A stretch of 11,724 nt of DNA, taken from positions 1 through 11,724 of the forward strand of contig WBXE01000063.1 of the NCBI GenBank assembly GCA_008932955.1. The letters are read 5' to 3'. A program made the position numbers and the translations under genes. This DNA comes from Verrucomicrobiota bacterium (GTDB taxonomy: Bacteria > Verrucomicrobiota > Verrucomicrobiia > Verrucomicrobiales > Akkermansiaceae). Below, piece after piece: positions 9,565-11,724 of the stretch; the first letter of the stretch is position 1; each line of letters opens with the position of its first letter. Under the pieces are notes generated by a model that was given only the letters and a program-made list of their open reading frames with translations, was not told where the DNA came from and did not search any database.

Positions 9565-10533
9565 ATGCATCTAACCAACGATAAGCCCTTCATTTCCCGC
9601 TACCGGCTCAAGACCCGCGGCCACCTCAACGCTGTCTCGTCGCGGCGGGAATTCGACGGTGCGCTCATCCGGGTGGGCGACGGGTTTGGCTGCATTCATC
9701 CGTGGCCGGAGTTGGGGGATCCGCCATTGCTAAAATGCCTAGCGGATCTGGCCGGCGAGCGGCGCTGGCCCTTGGTGCGCCGCGCCCTGCGCTGCGCAGA
9801 ATACGATGCCGCCGCACGCAGCTACGACGAGTCGTTGTTCGAGGAAATGACGGTGCCGGCAAGCCACGCCAGCCTCCCGCAAGCCGATCACACACAAATT
9901 GCCCGCGCTGTAGACGCCGGCTTTACCATCGTCAAACTCAAGTGCGGCCGACACCTCGCCCAAGAAGCAGCCTTGCTCGAGGCGATGGCCGCTGAGTTTC
10001 CCTCGCTGCGCTGGCGCCTGGATTTCAACGAAACCCTCAGCGCCGAAGCCGCCGCACGTTTTCTAATAAACCTGACCCCTGCCACCCGCCAGGCCATCGA
10101 CTTCGTCGAGGACCCCTGCCAGTTTGCCGAGAGCACCTGGAGCGAACTGCACCGCAACACCGGCGTAGACCTCGCGGTCGACCAGGAAGCCGCCCCGCTG
10201 AGCGCCGCCGCCCAAGTGCTCATCATTAAGCCGGCCATCGACGAACCCTTCCTGCTGGCCGAGGCGGCGCTGCGCCACCGCCAGCGGGTCGTTCTAACAA
10301 GCTACATGGATCATCCGCTGGGCCAAACGTTTGCGGCGTGGGAGGCGGCTCGACTCGACCTGCAATTCCCCGGTCTGCCCGGCGTGTGCGGCTTGCAAAC
10401 CCACCATCTCTTCGAGCCCGATGCCTTCACCGAGGCGCTCGGCCCCTGGGGGCCCGCGTTTCAAGCGCCCGCCGGCACCGGGCTGGGATTTGACGACCTA
10501 TTGGAGGCCCTGCCATGGACGCGCTCTTTCTAA
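9565..10533 (+). CDS. menC: o-Succinylbenzoate synthase
   Basis: MenC dehydrates SHCHC to o-succinylbenzoate in menaquinone synthesis. The 322-residue protein is a typical enolase-superfamily enzyme: an N-terminal capping domain (to about 110) and a TIM barrel. Catalytic residues are visible in order: the KLK motif with Lys126, the metal ligands Asp153 (RLDFNE), Glu182 (FVEDP) and Asp206 (AVDQE), and the second lysine, Lys222 (IIKP). The spacing of the metal ligands (29 and 24 residues) agrees with E. coli MenC (29 and 23). The ATG at 9565 lies 14 nt behind the HAD gene with no evident Shine-Dalgarno site. The 3' end overlaps menE by 19 nt. OSBS enzymes sometimes also racemise N-succinyl amino acids, but the adjacent menE strongly favours the menaquinone role. 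Confidence 0.9.
   Translation: MHLTNDKPFISRYRLKTRGHLNAVSSRREFDGALIRVGDGFGCIHPWPELGDPPLLKCLADLAGERRWPLVRRALRCAEYDAAARSYDESLFEEMTVPASHASLPQADHTQIARAVDAGFTIVKLKCGRHLAQEAALLEAMAAEFPSLRWRLDFNETLSAEAAARFLINLTPATRQAIDFVEDPCQFAESTWSELHRNTGVDLAVDQEAAPLSAAAQVLIIKPAIDEPFLLAEAALRHRQRVVLTSYMDHPLGQTFAAWEAARLDLQFPGLPGVCGLQTHHLFEPDAFTEALGPWGPAFQAPAGTGLGFDDLLEALPWTRSF
10503..10507 (+). promoter_or_regulatory. Strong ribosome binding site for menE inside menC
   Basis: GGAGG lies 7 nt before the ATG at 10515, within the last codons of menC. It is the clearest Shine-Dalgarno site in the window and decides the menE start. The overlap suggests translational coupling. Confidence 0.75.
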
Positions 10534-11648
10534 CTGACCCGGGATTTTGGGACGACTCCCAGCCGTTTGCGCCGGGGCATTTACCCGGGGCTATTCCTGA
10601 TGTGGCCGGCCTGAATGGGCACGTTTTGTTTGAAACATCCGGCAGCAGCGGACCGCCGCAATGGCTGGCTCTATCCAAACAGGCGCTGTTGCTGTCCGCC
10701 GCAGCGGTGAATCGGCATCTGGAGGTTTCCGAAGACTCCTGCTGGGGCGTGGCTCTGCCGGCCCATCACGTCGGCGGCTTCGGGGTGGCAGCCCGAGCGT
10801 TCGAGGCGGCGTGCCGGCTGCAAGTATTTTCCTGGCGCTGGGAAGCGGGAGCGTTTCGCGCCTGGCTCGCACACCACGGCGTCACCCACACCTCGCTGGT
10901 GCCCACCCAAGTGCACGACTTGGTGGCCGCCGGCCTGAGCGCCCCTCCCACGCTGGTGGCCATCGTCGTCGGCGGCGGCCAACTCGATGCACGCACCGGA
11001 CAAGCGGCCCGCCAACTCGGCTGGCCGGTGCTGGCAAGTTATGGCATGAGCGAGGCCGGTTCGCAAATCGCCACCCAAGGCCTTGATGGACTCGATTCAT
11101 CGTACCAACCCGCGCCATTGCCGGTGTTGCCGATCTGGCAAACCCGGGTGTCTGCAACCGGGCAACTGAGCATCGCCGGCCCGGCCCTGTTTTCTGGCCG
11201 ACTCCGCCACGACGGACATGCCTGGCAATTTTCCCCGCGTACCGATGCCTGGCACCACACCGCCGACCGGGTCGAACTGGCAAACCACCAACTCACGCCG
11301 CGCGGACGCCTCGACGCACTCGTCAAGGTGCTCGGTGAGCTCGTCGACCCGGCGGCCATCGAGAATGAATTGCTGGAGTTGTCTAACGGCACGCTGACAC
11401 CCGGCACCTTTGCCGTAGTCGCTCTGCCCGACGCGCGTGCTGGCCACCGCTTGGTGCCGGTATTCGCGGCGGCAGCGGACCCGGCCCAGGCCGCGGCAGT
11501 GCTCGCAGCCTATCACGAACACGCCCCCGGATTCCGCCGCCTGCAAGCACAGCAGACACTCCCCACCCTGCCACTCAGTCCACTGGGCAAGCTGCGCCGC
11601 GCCGCGTTGGCGGCAGCACTGGCCGAGCTGCCCGGCCAGCTCCCTTAG
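10515..11648 (+). CDS. menE: o-Succinylbenzoate-CoA ligase, short form
   Basis: MenE activates o-succinylbenzoate with ATP and joins it to CoA, the step after MenC. The 377-residue protein is an ANL-superfamily adenylate-forming enzyme with core motifs in order: A3 TSGSSGPPQ (41-49), A5 YGMSEAG (176-182), A7 TADRVEL (249-255, Asp251), A8 GRLDALVKVLG (264-274), and A10 SPLGKL with the catalytic Lys359. It is shorter than E. coli MenE (451 residues). The A3 loop begins at only residue 41, so most of the usual N-terminal subdomain is absent. A Gln replaces the Lys that often ends A3. The start is fixed by a GGAGG site 7 nt upstream and overlaps menC. The frame is intact to its stop, so this looks like a natural short form and not a pseudogene. 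Confidence 0.88.
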   Translation: MDALFLTDPGFWDDSQPFAPGHLPGAIPDVAGLNGHVLFETSGSSGPPQWLALSKQALLLSAAAVNRHLEVSEDSCWGVALPAHHVGGFGVAARAFEAACRLQVFSWRWEAGAFRAWLAHHGVTHTSLVPTQVHDLVAAGLSAPPTLVAIVVGGGQLDARTGQAARQLGWPVLASYGMSEAGSQIATQGLDGLDSSYQPAPLPVLPIWQTRVSATGQLSIAGPALFSGRLRHDGHAWQFSPRTDAWHHTADRVELANHQLTPRGRLDALVKVLGELVDPAAIENELLELSNGTLTPGTFAVVALPDARAGHRLVPVFAAAADPAQAAAVLAAYHEHAPGFRRLQAQQTLPTLPLSPLGKLRRAALAAALAELPGQLP

Positions 11649-11666
11649 GCGCAGAATCAGGCGCGG

Positions 11667-11723
11667 ACTGCGGTGGCTCGCCCCCGCCGGGGCAAGCCAG
11701 GGAGTGCGGTGGCTTGCCACCGC
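11667..11723. repeat. Palindromic extragenic repeat cluster at the right edge
   Basis: Just after menE, GGCTCGCCCC (11675-11684) pairs with GGGGCAAGCC (11689-11698) with one mismatch around CGCC. GCGGTGGC-TT-GCCACCGC (11706-11723) is a perfect 8-bp palindrome. A 17-nt direct repeat (11667-11683 and 11703-11719, 15 of 17 identical, 36 nt apart) starts both hairpins. The cluster is cut by the window end. It could aid 3'-end formation of the menC-menE transcript, but no T-run is visible. Confidence 0.6.
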
Positions 11724-11724
11724 C

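Noticed and set aside
11097..11720. A 207-codon minus-strand frame at the right end
   Set aside because: It is antisense to menE, whose adenylation motifs are intact, and it starts in the terminal repeat.

Overview
The window looks like chromosomal DNA of a GC-rich, Gram-negative, menaquinone-using bacterium. It is most likely a member of the Verrucomicrobiota (Pedosphaera/Limisphaerales-like) or a close PVC relative. The evidence is an outer-membrane secretin, a lone type II pseudopilin, menC-menE, a GHMP-kinase/UDPGP fusion paired with a GalU-like enzyme, and gaps filled with palindromic extragenic repeats. The taxonomic call is inference from protein style and repeat style; there is no rRNA or other marker gene here.

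Layout, left to right. (1) 3-2618, plus strand: a GspD-type secretin, cut by the left edge, with an 85-residue Gly/Ser insert and a Lys/Pro/Ala-rich tail. (2) 2619-2800: a short convergent gap made largely of small palindromes and one copy of a dispersed repeat. (3) 6988 back to 2801, minus strand: a two-gene operon with a 12-nt gap. The GalU-like nucleotidyltransferase comes first, followed by a 1110-residue fusion of a fucokinase-like GHMP kinase and a UDPGP-type pyrophosphorylase. (4) 6989-7419: a divergent intergenic region holding a 32-codon mini-ORF that overlaps the GTG start of the GalU-like gene, a striking CACTGA palindromic repeat, and a hairpin-rich leader. (5) 7420-8115, plus strand: a pseudopilin followed by a good intrinsic terminator. 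(6) 8116-8755: 640 nt with no convincing gene but several repeats, including a second palindrome with a 9-nt period. (7) 8756-11648, plus strand: a compact cluster of a HAD-IIB phosphatase, menC and menE. (8) 11649-11724: the start of another palindromic repeat cluster, cut by the right edge.

How the genes work together. MenC and MenE are consecutive steps of classical menaquinone synthesis (SHCHC to OSB to OSB-CoA), and they are translationally linked by a 19-nt overlap with a strong ribosome binding site inside menC. The minus-strand pair should make a nucleotide sugar: the kinase half would produce a sugar-1-phosphate and the UDPGP half would activate it. The neighbouring GalU-like enzyme has a modified nucleotide loop. 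The substrate cannot be read from sequence. The secretin and pseudopilin fit a type II secretion or type IV pilus-like machine whose genes are scattered rather than in one operon.

The most unusual items are the kinase-UDPGP fusion with its modified ATP loop and unassigned N-terminal domain, the atypical GalU-like partner, and the two symmetric palindromic repeats that bracket the pseudopilin gene.
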